Assembly (NCBI RefSeq): GCF_001278115.1
Contig: NZ_LIYD01000005.1
Coordinates: 1,432,551 to 1,496,550, forward strand
Reading direction: 5' to 3'
DNA: 64,000 bases
Source of the DNA: Flavobacterium akiainvivens
Lineage (GTDB): Bacteria > Bacteroidota > Bacteroidia > Flavobacteriales > Flavobacteriaceae
Part shown: in pieces, positions 31,980-40,413 of the stretch
Position numbering within the stretch: position 1 is the first letter of the stretch
How the letters are laid out: each line of letters begins with the position of its first letter
Notes under the pieces: model-generated
The model's database searches: none
What the model was told of the DNA's origin: nothing
What the model saw: the letters and a program-made list of their open reading frames with translations, nothing else
Made by a program: the position numbers and the translations under genes

Positions 31980-33344
31980 TTATATGGTCATAGAGAATAG
32001 CTGCGTTTCGGGGGCTTTCCGTTTTAGCCGCAGGTCAAATGCCATACAAATATTCCGTACAAAGGGCTTCCCTTTTTGGGTAACAATTATCTTGTTTTTA
32101 CCAAATTCCAGCAGGCCGTCTTTCTCCATTTCAATCAGGCTGTTTAACACTTGCGGCAGGGCTTCAAACCAGCCGTGGCGTTCGTTCCAGGCGGTTTCAA
32201 AACGGCACATAAGGTGTAAAATGTGTTTGCGTATTACCAGGTCTTCATCGGTAAGCACATGCCCGCGGAACACCGGCAGCTCGCCCTCTTCTACCCTTTT
32301 GTAATAATCTTCGAGGGTCTTTTCATTTTGGGCAAAGGCATACCAGCTGTCGCTTATAGCGCTTACCCCCAGGCCTATCATAAGCTGTGTTTTAGAAGAG
32401 CAATAGCCCATAAAGTTACGGTGCAGGCCTCCTTCTTTAAAAGCAGTAAACATATTGTCAGACTTTAAAGCAAAATGGTCCATCCCTATTTCTTCATAAC
32501 CGTGTAGTGCCAACAGTTTTTTCCCGGTTTCATACAGCAGGCGTTTTTCATTATCCTTGGGCAGGTTTTCATCATCAAAACCGCGCTGGCCCAGGCCTTT
32601 TATCCAGGGCACGTGGGCATAGCTGTAAAACGAGATACGGTCAGGCCCCAGCGCACGGGTTTTCTCAATAGTATCAACAATATTTTCAATATTCTGGAAC
32701 GGCAGGCCAAACACTAAGTCATGGCTTATAGAGGTATAACCTATCTCTCGCGCCCAAAACGTAACCTTGGCAACGTTGTGAAAGGGCTGCATACGGTTAA
32801 TGGCTTTTTGCACGGTTTCGTTATAATCCTGCACACCAAAGCTTACCCTGCGGAAACCCAGGTTGTAGAGGGTTTGTAGATGTTCGCGGGTAGTATTATT
32901 AGGGTGGCCTTCAAAGCTAAACTCATAGCCGGGGGCCTTGATGCCCCTGTCAAAAATACCGTTCACCAGTATTTCGAGGTTTTGGGGGCTAAAAAAGGTG
33001 GGCGTACCGCCACCAAGGTGCAGTTCTTTAATTAACGGCTTTTGCACAAGCACATCGCAATACATGGCCCACTCGTTAAGCACGGCCGTTATATAAGCTG
33101 TTTCTACCTCATGGCGACGGGTTATGCGCTTATTGCAGCCGCAAAACGTGCACATACTCTCGCAAAACGGCAGGTGAATGTACAGGCTAATGCCTTCAGA
33201 TGCGTTGCTTTCTGTAAAAGACTGTATAAAACTTTCTTTCCAGCGCTGGTTGGTAAAACCACTGTTGTCCCAGTAAGGCACTGTAGGATAGCTGGTATAG
33301 CGAGGCCCCGGAACATTGTACTTGCTTATTATATTGCTTTGCAT
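31980..33344 (-). CDS. hemN: Oxygen-independent coproporphyrinogen III oxidase
   Basis: 454 residues. A radical SAM enzyme with CESMCTFCGC (Cys 61, 65, 68 bind the 4Fe-4S cluster), HLGGGTPTF (about 109-117) and the following barrel. The C-terminal HemN domain spans about 345-454. The start YNVPGPRYTSYP is characteristic of HemN and distinguishes it from the HemW relatives. It decarboxylates coproporphyrinogen III without oxygen for heme synthesis, which fits the neighbouring low-oxygen oxidase. Its promoter has the Fnr-type site. Confidence 0.96.
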   Translation of the reverse strand: MQSNIISKYNVPGPRYTSYPTVPYWDNSGFTNQRWKESFIQSFTESNASEGISLYIHLPFCESMCTFCGCNKRITRRHEVETAYITAVLNEWAMYCDVLVQKPLIKELHLGGGTPTFFSPQNLEILVNGIFDRGIKAPGYEFSFEGHPNNTTREHLQTLYNLGFRRVSFGVQDYNETVQKAINRMQPFHNVAKVTFWAREIGYTSISHDLVFGLPFQNIENIVDTIEKTRALGPDRISFYSYAHVPWIKGLGQRGFDDENLPKDNEKRLLYETGKKLLALHGYEEIGMDHFALKSDNMFTAFKEGGLHRNFMGYCSSKTQLMIGLGVSAISDSWYAFAQNEKTLEDYYKRVEEGELPVFRGHVLTDEDLVIRKHILHLMCRFETAWNERHGWFEALPQVLNSLIEMEKDGLLEFGKNKIIVTQKGKPFVRNICMAFDLRLKRKAPETQLFSMTI

Positions 33345-33360
33345 AACCGTATTTTTGAGG

Positions 33361-33403
33361 CAAAGCTATGGCCGGGCAACCGCCTAAAGAATGATAAATA
33401 TCA
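33361..33403 (-). promoter_or_regulatory. hemN promoter with Fnr-type site
   Basis: On the minus strand the site TGATATTTATCA (plus 33392-33403) is centred 29.5 bases before the -7 box TAGCTTTG (plus 33361-33368), the same geometry as at ccoI, fnr and ccoS. Confidence 0.83.
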
Positions 33404-33417
33404 TACCTTAAAATAAG

Positions 33418-34275
33418 CTACACATAATTTTTCTGGTATTGCAGGGGTGTCATTTTCATAACATCCTTAAAACATTTATGAAAGCTGGCTGCGTTATAAA
33501 ACCCGCATTCAAAACATATTTCCTTAATGCTTAGCCGGTTTTCAATCAGCAGGCGGCAGGCATGGCCTATGCGTATTTCGTTTACAAAAACCGTATAGGT
33601 TTTACCCGTTTTAGATTTGAAGAATTTACAAAAGGCACTCTCAGTCAGCTGTGCAAGCTTTGCCACCTCCTGCAATTCAATCTTGCGGCGGTAGTGGCTT
33701 ATGCTGTAGTTGTACACCTTTTGCAGGCGGTTTTTTTCGGTTTCCTGAAAATCGGCTTTAAAGCCAATAGATACCAACGGTTTTCTCTCTGTAATGCCAA
33801 TAGCCAGCAACGCCTGCAATAGTGTAATAATACGGTGCGTGCCGGTTTGGTTTACGCAGGCTGCTATCAGCGCAGCTATAGTGGCGGAATCTTCCGTAAC
33901 CTGTATGCCCCTTGCTGCGGCTTCTATAACCTTTTTTAAATCGGTATTTTCGGGCAGTTGCAGGAAATCCTTACCCAAAAAATCTTTTTTAAAATGCACC
34001 ACATATACCTCTACCTCCCCTGCGTTATCATCAGTAAAATAACTGTCGTCAAACTGCCAGTAATGCGGCAGGTTGCTGCCTATAAGCGCTACTGTACCAC
34101 CCGAAAACGCCTGTATGCTGTCGCCAATAAACTGTGTGCCACTGCCTTTTTTAATGTAAATAAGCTCCAGCTCGTCATGATAGTGCCAGTGGTTGTTTAC
34201 ATCGGGCTCCACATCGCGCCGGGCACTGAATGACTGGCTTGCCGCCGAGGTTATATTAAGGTAATGGGGCTTCAT
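33418..34275 (-). CDS. AraC-family regulator with cupin sensor domain
   Basis: 285 residues from the ATG at 34275 (MKPHYLNI); the longer upstream frame has an unlikely N-terminus. The cupin domain (about 15-120) has HWHYHDELELIYIKKGSGTQFIGD. The C-terminal DNA-binding domain (about 185-285) has two helix-turn-helix motifs (LQEVAKLAQLTESAFCKFFKSKTGKT and IKEICFECGFYNAASFHKCFK). It is divergent from the fucose operon and is the likely fucose-responsive regulator of it. Confidence 0.9.
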   Translation of the reverse strand: MKPHYLNITSAASQSFSARRDVEPDVNNHWHYHDELELIYIKKGSGTQFIGDSIQAFSGGTVALIGSNLPHYWQFDDSYFTDDNAGEVEVYVVHFKKDFLGKDFLQLPENTDLKKVIEAAARGIQVTEDSATIAALIAACVNQTGTHRIITLLQALLAIGITERKPLVSIGFKADFQETEKNRLQKVYNYSISHYRRKIELQEVAKLAQLTESAFCKFFKSKTGKTYTVFVNEIRIGHACRLLIENRLSIKEICFECGFYNAASFHKCFKDVMKMTPLQYQKNYV

Positions 34276-34423
34276 TAAAGTAAGGTATTTATAGCTAAAC
34301 TTAAACCAAAAGACAATTATACAACAATTACGTTTACTATTTGGATAACCACGCACAATTTTGACCCATATCTTTTAATTTAATTTGTAAATACATCAAA
34401 CGTTATAGTTTTATAACCTTACT

Positions 34424-35710
34424 ATGAACATAAATAATACCGAAATAAAACCAAACCCTAAAGGGGGCAATTACCTGTTGCCGCTTATACTGGTTACCAG
34501 CCTTTTCTTTTTTTGGGGTTTTATACACAACCTCGACCCTATCCTTATCCCGCACCTTAAAAAAGTCTTTACCCTAAACGACCTTGAGACCGCTTTTGTA
34601 GATTTCTCGGTATTTATAGCCTATTTTATCATGGCGCTGCCAGCCGGATATTTTATGCGCAGGTACGGCTACAAGAATGGCATAATCATAGGCCTTGTAT
34701 TGTTTGCCATAGGTTCGTTTTTGTTTATACCGGCGGCAAACACACAACAATATGTATTCTTTTTAGGGGCATTGTTTGTTATTGCCTGTGGGCTTACCTT
34801 TCTTGAAACCGCGGCAAACCCTTATGTTACCATACTTGGCAAGCCGGAAACCGCCACACAAAGGCTTAACTTCTCGCAGTCATTTAACGGGCTTGCGGCA
34901 TTTTTAGCACCGGTTATTGGGGGTAAATTTATCCTGTCGGATGTAAATTACACCGAAGAACAACTGGCTGCCATGCTGCCCGAAGACAAAAAAGCCTACC
35001 TGATTGCCGAGGCCGCCACCGTTAAAGGGCCTTACCTTGTGCTGGGCATCCTTATCTGTATCATAACCGTATTGGTATTATTCACTAAACTACCTGACAT
35101 TAAACACGAAGAAGAATCTAACGAGGGGGGCTCTATCATAAAAGCCTTCAGGCACCGCCACCTGAAATGGGCGGTTATAGCACAGTTTTTTTACATAGGT
35201 GCCCAAATATGCGTGTTGAGTTTCTTTATACGCTTTGTAACCACATCGGCGGGCATAAGCCAGAGTGAGGCCACCTGGTATGCAGGCGGTGCGGGCCTTG
35301 CTTTTATGCTTGGCAGGTTTGGGGGCACATTCCTAATGCAGTTTTTAGCACCCCACAGGCTACTGATGCTATATGCTGCAATCAGCGCCCTGCTATCAGT
35401 AATCGCCATTTTTGGCAGCGGCATGATAACCGTTTATGCGCTTATTGGTGTTGCCTTTTTTATGTCGGTTATGTTCCCAACCATATTTTCTTTGGGTATC
35501 AGCGGGCTTGGTCACGATACAAAAATAGGTTCATCGCTTATTGTAATGAGCATTGTGGGCGGGGCTGTCCTGCCGCTTGGCCTGGGGTATATTTCAGATG
35601 TTACCGGCAGCATACAATACGGTTATTTAGTGCCGCTTGCATGCTTTTTAGTAGTGTTTATATATGCTTTTAAATTCTGGAAACCAATAAACAACAATAC
35701 ATTATCTTAA
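34424..35710 (+). CDS. fucP: L-fucose:H+ symporter-type permease (FucP family)
   Basis: 428 residues, 12 membrane helices of the MFS. The segments FFFWGFIHNLDPILIPHLKK, FLETAANPYVTILG and RLNFSQSFNGLAAFLAPVIGG match the FucP/GluP family. It imports L-fucose or a related sugar with protons. It is the first gene of the operon of fucose-type oxidation genes and is divergent from the AraC regulator. Family members also transport glucose/galactose, so fucose is assigned from context. Confidence 0.88.
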   Translation: MNINNTEIKPNPKGGNYLLPLILVTSLFFFWGFIHNLDPILIPHLKKVFTLNDLETAFVDFSVFIAYFIMALPAGYFMRRYGYKNGIIIGLVLFAIGSFLFIPAANTQQYVFFLGALFVIACGLTFLETAANPYVTILGKPETATQRLNFSQSFNGLAAFLAPVIGGKFILSDVNYTEEQLAAMLPEDKKAYLIAEAATVKGPYLVLGILICIITVLVLFTKLPDIKHEEESNEGGSIIKAFRHRHLKWAVIAQFFYIGAQICVLSFFIRFVTTSAGISQSEATWYAGGAGLAFMLGRFGGTFLMQFLAPHRLLMLYAAISALLSVIAIFGSGMITVYALIGVAFFMSVMFPTIFSLGISGLGHDTKIGSSLIVMSIVGGAVLPLGLGYISDVTGSIQYGYLVPLACFLVVFIYAFKFWKPINNNTLS

Positions 35711-35741
35711 CTATAACTTTACAACAGAGACTAACCCAAAT

Positions 35742-37382
35742 ATGAAGAATGTTGTTTTAAAAATTAACCCCGCCGATAACGTGCTGGTAGCCCTGCAGGA
35801 CATTCCGCAAGGCGCTACAGTAGACTTTGAAGGGACACCCTACACTGTTACCGAAGCAATACCTGCCAAGCACAAGTTCTTTATGCAGGATATGGCCACC
35901 GGCGATGAGATTTTTATGTATGGCGTATTGGTGGGCAAGGTACAATATAACGTGGCCAAAGGTGCGCGTATGAGTACTGATAACACCAAGCATGCTGCCG
36001 AGCCTTATGCTTATCGCGAAAGCAATTACACCTGGCACGCCCCTGACGTTTCTAAATTTGAAAACCGCACGTTTAAGGGCTACCACCGCAGTAACGGGCA
36101 GGTAGGCACGGCCAATTACTGGCTGTTTATTCCCACTGTTTTCTGTGAGAACCGTAACTTAGATATCATAAAAGAGTCGCTGTATGGCGAGCTGGGTTAT
36201 GCGGTAGACGACAAATACAAATCATATACCCACAAAATAGTTGAGGCGTTTAATAATGGCGAGGATATCAATTCCGTAAGCCTTGCGCCATCGCCCATTG
36301 CTGCTGACAACAGGCTTTTTAAGAATGTTGACGGCATTAAATTCCTGAACCATCAGGGAGGTTGCGGCGGTACGCGCCAGGATGCCGACACCCTGAGCAA
36401 GCTTCTTGCCGCCTATGCCGACCACCCCAATGTGGCAGGTATAACGGTATTGAGCCTGGGCTGCCAGCACCTTCAGGTTGAGAATTTTAAGGACGACCTT
36501 TTTGAGCGTAACCCTGCATTTGATAAGCCGCTGCTTGTTTTTGAGCAACAAAAAACCGTTAGCGAAGAACAACTGATACAGGATGCCATTAAGCAAACCT
36601 TTTTGGGCCTGATGGAAATAAACAAATTTGAACGTACCAACGCGCCTTTAAGCAAGCTAACCGTAGGCGTAAAATGCGGCGGCAGCGATGGTTTTAGCGG
36701 CATTTCGGCTAACCCGGCGGTGGGCCATTGTGCTGACCTGCTGGTGGGGCTTGGCGCCAAAGTACTACTGGCTGAATTCCCCGAACTTTGCGGTGTGGAA
36801 CAGGAACTTATAGACCGTTCTGTAAGCAAGCCGGTGGCCGAAAAATTCATTAAATTAATGACCGAATACGATGCCCTGGCACATAAAGTGGGCTCGGGAT
36901 TTTTTATGAACCCATCGCCCGGCAATATAAAAGACGGCCTGATTACCGATGCTATTAAGAGCGCCGGTGCGGCTAAAAAAGCGGGTTCTGCACCCGTGGT
37001 AGATGTGCTTGATTATACTGAGCCAGCTACAAAACCCGGCCTGAGCCTGGTGTGCACTCCCGGCAATGATGTGGAAGCCACAACCGGAAAAGCCGCCAGC
37101 GGTGCAACACTTATACTGTTTACAACCGGCCTGGGCACACCAACCGGCAACCCGGTATGCCCTACTATAAAAGTGGCAACCAACTCGGCGTTGGCAAACC
37201 GCATGGCCGATATTATAGATATAGATACCGGCCCGGTTATAAGCGGCGAAAAAACCATTGCCCAAATGGGCGAAGACATACTGGAATATTGTATACGTGC
37301 TGCAAGCGGGCTCGAAATACCCAAGGCGGTACAGCTCAACCAGGATGATTTTATTCCGTGGAAACGGGGGGTCAGTTTGTAA
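35742..37382 (+). CDS. Altronate-dehydratase-family enzyme (probable sugar-acid dehydratase)
   Basis: 546 residues. The N-terminal SAF domain (about 8-85) and the large C-terminal GD_AH-type domain (NHQGGCGGTRQDADTLSKLLAAYADHPN, VGVKCGGSDGFSGISANPAVGHC) define the UxaA/GarD family of iron-dependent sugar-acid dehydratases. In this operon it would dehydrate L-fuconate to 2-keto-3-deoxy-L-fuconate, replacing the enolase-type fuconate dehydratase known from Xanthomonas. Alternatives are altronate, galactarate or arabinonate. It starts 31 bases after the permease. Confidence 0.88.
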   Translation: MKNVVLKINPADNVLVALQDIPQGATVDFEGTPYTVTEAIPAKHKFFMQDMATGDEIFMYGVLVGKVQYNVAKGARMSTDNTKHAAEPYAYRESNYTWHAPDVSKFENRTFKGYHRSNGQVGTANYWLFIPTVFCENRNLDIIKESLYGELGYAVDDKYKSYTHKIVEAFNNGEDINSVSLAPSPIAADNRLFKNVDGIKFLNHQGGCGGTRQDADTLSKLLAAYADHPNVAGITVLSLGCQHLQVENFKDDLFERNPAFDKPLLVFEQQKTVSEEQLIQDAIKQTFLGLMEINKFERTNAPLSKLTVGVKCGGSDGFSGISANPAVGHCADLLVGLGAKVLLAEFPELCGVEQELIDRSVSKPVAEKFIKLMTEYDALAHKVGSGFFMNPSPGNIKDGLITDAIKSAGAAKKAGSAPVVDVLDYTEPATKPGLSLVCTPGNDVEATTGKAASGATLILFTTGLGTPTGNPVCPTIKVATNSALANRMADIIDIDTGPVISGEKTIAQMGEDILEYCIRAASGLEIPKAVQLNQDDFIPWKRGVSL

Positions 37383-37566
37383 ATGGATTATTAGATTGTT
37401 GGATAGTTCGATTATTCGACTGTATGAAAAAGATTTGTCGATTATCGGATTATTCGATGACACATATAAAGCAAACATCGAATTATCGAAAATCTAATAA
37501 TCCAACAATCTAATTATCGATCGTCGAACTATCGAAAAATCCAATAATCGAAAAATCGAAATAAAA
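37383..37566. repeat. AT-rich inverted-repeat region inside the fucose operon
   Basis: GGATTATTAGATT (37385-37397) is mirrored by AATCTAATAATCC (37490-37503). Related ATCGAA/TTCGAT words recur through the gap. No coding frame is seen. It resembles dispersed flavobacterial intergenic repeats and may affect expression of the downstream genes. Confidence 0.75.
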
Positions 37567-38331
37567 ATGTTTAGATTAGACAATAAAAAAGCGGTAGTAA
37601 CCGGTGGCGGCAGTGGAATAGGCCAGGCCATAGCGGTAGTGCTTGCAAAACAGGGTGCCGAGGTGCACATTTTTGAAATCAGCCAGGAAAATGCAGCGGC
37701 TACAGTAGCGCTTATTTCGGCTGAAGGAGGTACTGCAACGGTGCATACCGTAGATGTATCAGACCAAAAAGCAGTAGTTAAAGCTTTTGAGGAGATAGGA
37801 AAACTCAACATACTGGTTAACAATGCAGGTATTGCCCACATAGGTAAAGCCGACAACACCCCTGAAGACGATTTTGACCGTGTTATGCGCGTTAATGTAA
37901 AGGGTGTTTACAACTGCCTGTTTGCTGCCATACCACAGTTGCGCAAGGCAGGTGGCGGGGTTATCATCAATATGGCTTCTATAGCTGCTTTGGTGGGATT
38001 GCCGGACAGGTTTGCATATAGCACTGCCAAGGGCGCAGTTAAAGCCATGACCATGAGCGTGGCAAAAGACTATATTGCCGAGGGCATACGTTGCAACTCA
38101 ATTTCCCCGGCAAGGGTACATACCCCTTTTGTTGACGGCTTCCTTCAAAAAAACTATCCTGACAATATTGAGGAGATGTTTGACAGGCTGTCTAAAACCC
38201 AGCCTATAGGCCGCATGGCAAAGCCGGAAGAAATTGCCGCACTGGCATTGTACCTGTGCAGCGATGAGGCTTCGTTCATTACCGGGGTAGATTACCCTAT
38301 TGACGGCGGTTTTACGACTTTAAATAATTAA
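37567..38331 (+). CDS. SDR-family dehydrogenase (probable 2-keto-3-deoxy-L-fuconate dehydrogenase)
   Basis: 254 residues. NAD(P)-binding VTGGGSGIGQA (about 10-20), NNAG (about 85), catalytic Ser in INMASIA and YSTAK (Tyr about 155, Lys about 159). The C-terminal GVDYPIDGGFT is typical of sugar-acid SDRs. With an FAH-fold hydrolase next to it, the likely reaction is oxidation of 2-keto-3-deoxy-L-fuconate to the 2,4-diketo acid. L-fucose dehydrogenase activity is an alternative. Confidence 0.85.
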   Translation: MFRLDNKKAVVTGGGSGIGQAIAVVLAKQGAEVHIFEISQENAAATVALISAEGGTATVHTVDVSDQKAVVKAFEEIGKLNILVNNAGIAHIGKADNTPEDDFDRVMRVNVKGVYNCLFAAIPQLRKAGGGVIINMASIAALVGLPDRFAYSTAKGAVKAMTMSVAKDYIAEGIRCNSISPARVHTPFVDGFLQKNYPDNIEEMFDRLSKTQPIGRMAKPEEIAALALYLCSDEASFITGVDYPIDGGFTTLNN

Positions 38332-38398
38332 AAACAGTTACGGCTTATACATAGGGTTTCATCAAAAATCATGAAATTCGTAACAAACAACATATCTT

Positions 38399-39247
38399 AT
38401 GAAACTAATCCGATTTGGAGCGCCGGGACAGGAAAAACCGGGTGTACTTATAAACGAAAAACGCTATGATGTATCGCACCTTGTAGCCGATTACAATGAG
38501 GCATTCTTTGCAGGCGATGCCCTTGAAACCCTGAAACACGACGTTGAAAAAGGCGGTTTGCCCGAGGTATCGGACAGCGAAAGGCTTGGCGCACCCCTTG
38601 CAAGGCCATCTAAGCTTATATGCGTGGGGCTTAACTACAAAGACCACGCGGCTGAGACTAATGCGCCAATACCCTCTGAGCCTATTTTGTTCTTTAAGGC
38701 AACTACAGCTATTGTAGGGCCTAATGACGACCTTATCATACCTAAAAACAGCACCAAAACCGACTGGGAGGTGGAACTGGCTATTGTAATAGGCAAAAAG
38801 GCAAGCTATGTTGATGAGGCCGATGCCCTGAACCACGTGGCGGGCTATGTGCTGCACAATGACTACAGCGAGCGTGCTTTCCAGATTGAGCGCAACGGGC
38901 AGTGGGTTAAAGGCAAAAGCTGCGATACCTTTGCACCGCTTGGCCCATGGATTGCCACACAGGATGAAATTGAAGACGTGCACAACCTGCGCCTTTGGCT
39001 TACCGTAAACGGTAAAAAAGTGCAGGACGGCAGCACGGCCAACCTTATTTTTAACGTGCCGTTTATTGTAAGCTACATCAGCCAGTTTATGACGCTGCTT
39101 CCGGGCGATGTTATAACAACCGGTACACCCGCAGGTGTGGGCCTTGGCATGAAGCCGGAACCGTGGTACCTTAAACCGGGCGATGTGGTAGAGTTGGGTA
39201 TAGATGGCCTGGGCAGCAGCAAACAAAACGTAAAGGCTTACCAGTAA
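38399..39247 (+). CDS. Fumarylacetoacetate-hydrolase-fold protein (probable 2,4-diketo-3-deoxy-L-fuconate hydrolase)
   Basis: 282 residues. The FAH fold is at about 70-280. LICVGLNYKDHAAETN, WEVELAIVIGKKA (metal-binding Glu residues), HNDYSERAFQIERNGQWVKGKSCDTFAPLGPW, and the final GDVITTGTPAGVG are conserved. In the non-phosphorylating fucose pathway this family cleaves the diketo acid to lactate and pyruvate. The stop overlaps the next start by one base. Confidence 0.88.
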   Translation: MKLIRFGAPGQEKPGVLINEKRYDVSHLVADYNEAFFAGDALETLKHDVEKGGLPEVSDSERLGAPLARPSKLICVGLNYKDHAAETNAPIPSEPILFFKATTAIVGPNDDLIIPKNSTKTDWEVELAIVIGKKASYVDEADALNHVAGYVLHNDYSERAFQIERNGQWVKGKSCDTFAPLGPWIATQDEIEDVHNLRLWLTVNGKKVQDGSTANLIFNVPFIVSYISQFMTLLPGDVITTGTPAGVGLGMKPEPWYLKPGDVVELGIDGLGSSKQNVKAYQ

Positions 39248-39576
39248 TGAAACGGTATTGCCTTGCCCTTGACCTGGTAGACAACCCTGTACTGATAGCC
39301 GAATATGAAGCCTATCATAAGGCGATATGGCCTGAAATTACCGAAAGTATTAAAGGCAGCGGTATTGAGGCTATGGAAATTTACCGCACCGGCAACCGCC
39401 TTTTCATGATTATGGAGGTAAACGAAGAGTTTTCCTTTGAAGCCAAGGGCGCTGCCGATGCCGCAAACCCAAAGGTGCAGGAATGGGAAAACCTGATGTG
39501 GAAATACCAACAGGCACTACCCAACGCTAAGCCGGGCGAAAAATGGCTGTTAACGGATAAGATATTTTCCCTTTAA
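39247..39576 (+). CDS. L-rhamnose/L-fucose mutarotase family protein
   Basis: 109 residues of the RhaM/DUF718 family: KRYCLALDLVDNPVLIAEYEAYHKAIWPEI with the catalytic His/Tyr region, IYRTGNRLFMIMEV, and the C-terminal WWLL-like MWKYQQALPNAKPGEKW. It interconverts sugar anomers, here probably of L-fucose, ahead of the dehydrogenase. It is translationally coupled to the FAH gene. Confidence 0.87.
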   Translation: MKRYCLALDLVDNPVLIAEYEAYHKAIWPEITESIKGSGIEAMEIYRTGNRLFMIMEVNEEFSFEAKGAADAANPKVQEWENLMWKYQQALPNAKPGEKWLLTDKIFSL

Positions 39577-39597
39577 AACCACAGGCAACGCCTTGAT

Positions 39598-40377
39598 ATG
39601 GATTTACATTTAAAAGATAAAGTTATAGTAGTTAGTGGCGGCGCCAAGGGTATTGGCGCTGCCATTACGCAAACACTGGCAAACGAAGGCGCGGTGCCTG
39701 TAATTATAGGCCGCAGCGAAGAAGACAATAAAACGTTTGCAAACGAAATTATTGCTGGTGGCGGTAAAGCCGGTTATGTAACGGCCGAGCTTACCCAGCC
39801 TGAAAACTGCAAGGCGGCAATAGAAACCATTATAGCGCAATACGGCCGCATAGACGGGCTTGTAAACAACGCCGGGGTAAATGATGGCATAGGGCTTGAA
39901 AACGGCTCTTACGACGGTTTTATGGCATCATTACATAAAAATGTGGTGCACTACTACCTGCTGGCCCAACACGCCCTGCCCGAGCTTAAAAAATCAAAAG
40001 GCAGTATAGTAAACATAGGCAGTAAAACCGCCGAAACCGGCCAGGGAGACACATCGGGTTATGCGGCGGCAAACGGTGCGCGCAACGCCCTTACGCGCGA
40101 ATGGGCGGTAGAGCTCCTGCCCTACAGCATCCGTGTAAACGCGGTTATTGTGGCCGAAGCATGGACACCGCTTTATGAAACCTGGATTAACACATTTGAT
40201 AACCCGCAGCAAAAGCTGTATGCCATTACAGCTAAAATCCCCCTTGAGAAACGCATGACCAAAACAGCCGAAATTGCCGATATGGTGGCCTTTTTACTGT
40301 CGGAAAGGTCGGCGCACACAACGGGCCAGCTTATTCATGTAGACGGCGGCTATGTGCACCTTGACAGGGCACTGTAA
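39598..40377 (+). CDS. SDR-family protein with Asn replacing the catalytic Lys
   Basis: 259 residues, classical SDR fold: VVSGGAKGIGAA (about 10-21), NNAG, catalytic Ser in VNIGSKTAETG and C-terminal GQLIHVDGGYVHLDR. The expected YxxxK is YAAAN (GGTTATGCGGCGGCAAACGG codes G-Y-A-A-A-N), so the active-site Lys is missing. By position it would be the L-fucose dehydrogenase of the pathway. Either the family tolerates Asn, another residue substitutes, or the protein has another role. Confidence 0.82.
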   Translation: MDLHLKDKVIVVSGGAKGIGAAITQTLANEGAVPVIIGRSEEDNKTFANEIIAGGGKAGYVTAELTQPENCKAAIETIIAQYGRIDGLVNNAGVNDGIGLENGSYDGFMASLHKNVVHYYLLAQHALPELKKSKGSIVNIGSKTAETGQGDTSGYAAANGARNALTREWAVELLPYSIRVNAVIVAEAWTPLYETWINTFDNPQQKLYAITAKIPLEKRMTKTAEIADMVAFLLSERSAHTTGQLIHVDGGYVHLDRAL

Positions 40378-40413
40378 CTAATTTAAATACCAATACCCCA
40401 ACACCCTTTTGTA

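Noticed and set aside
23009..33404. ATGATAAATATCAT copies as transposon inverted repeats
   Set aside because: They lie at a fixed distance from -7 boxes of oxygen-related genes and no transposase is between them that fits.
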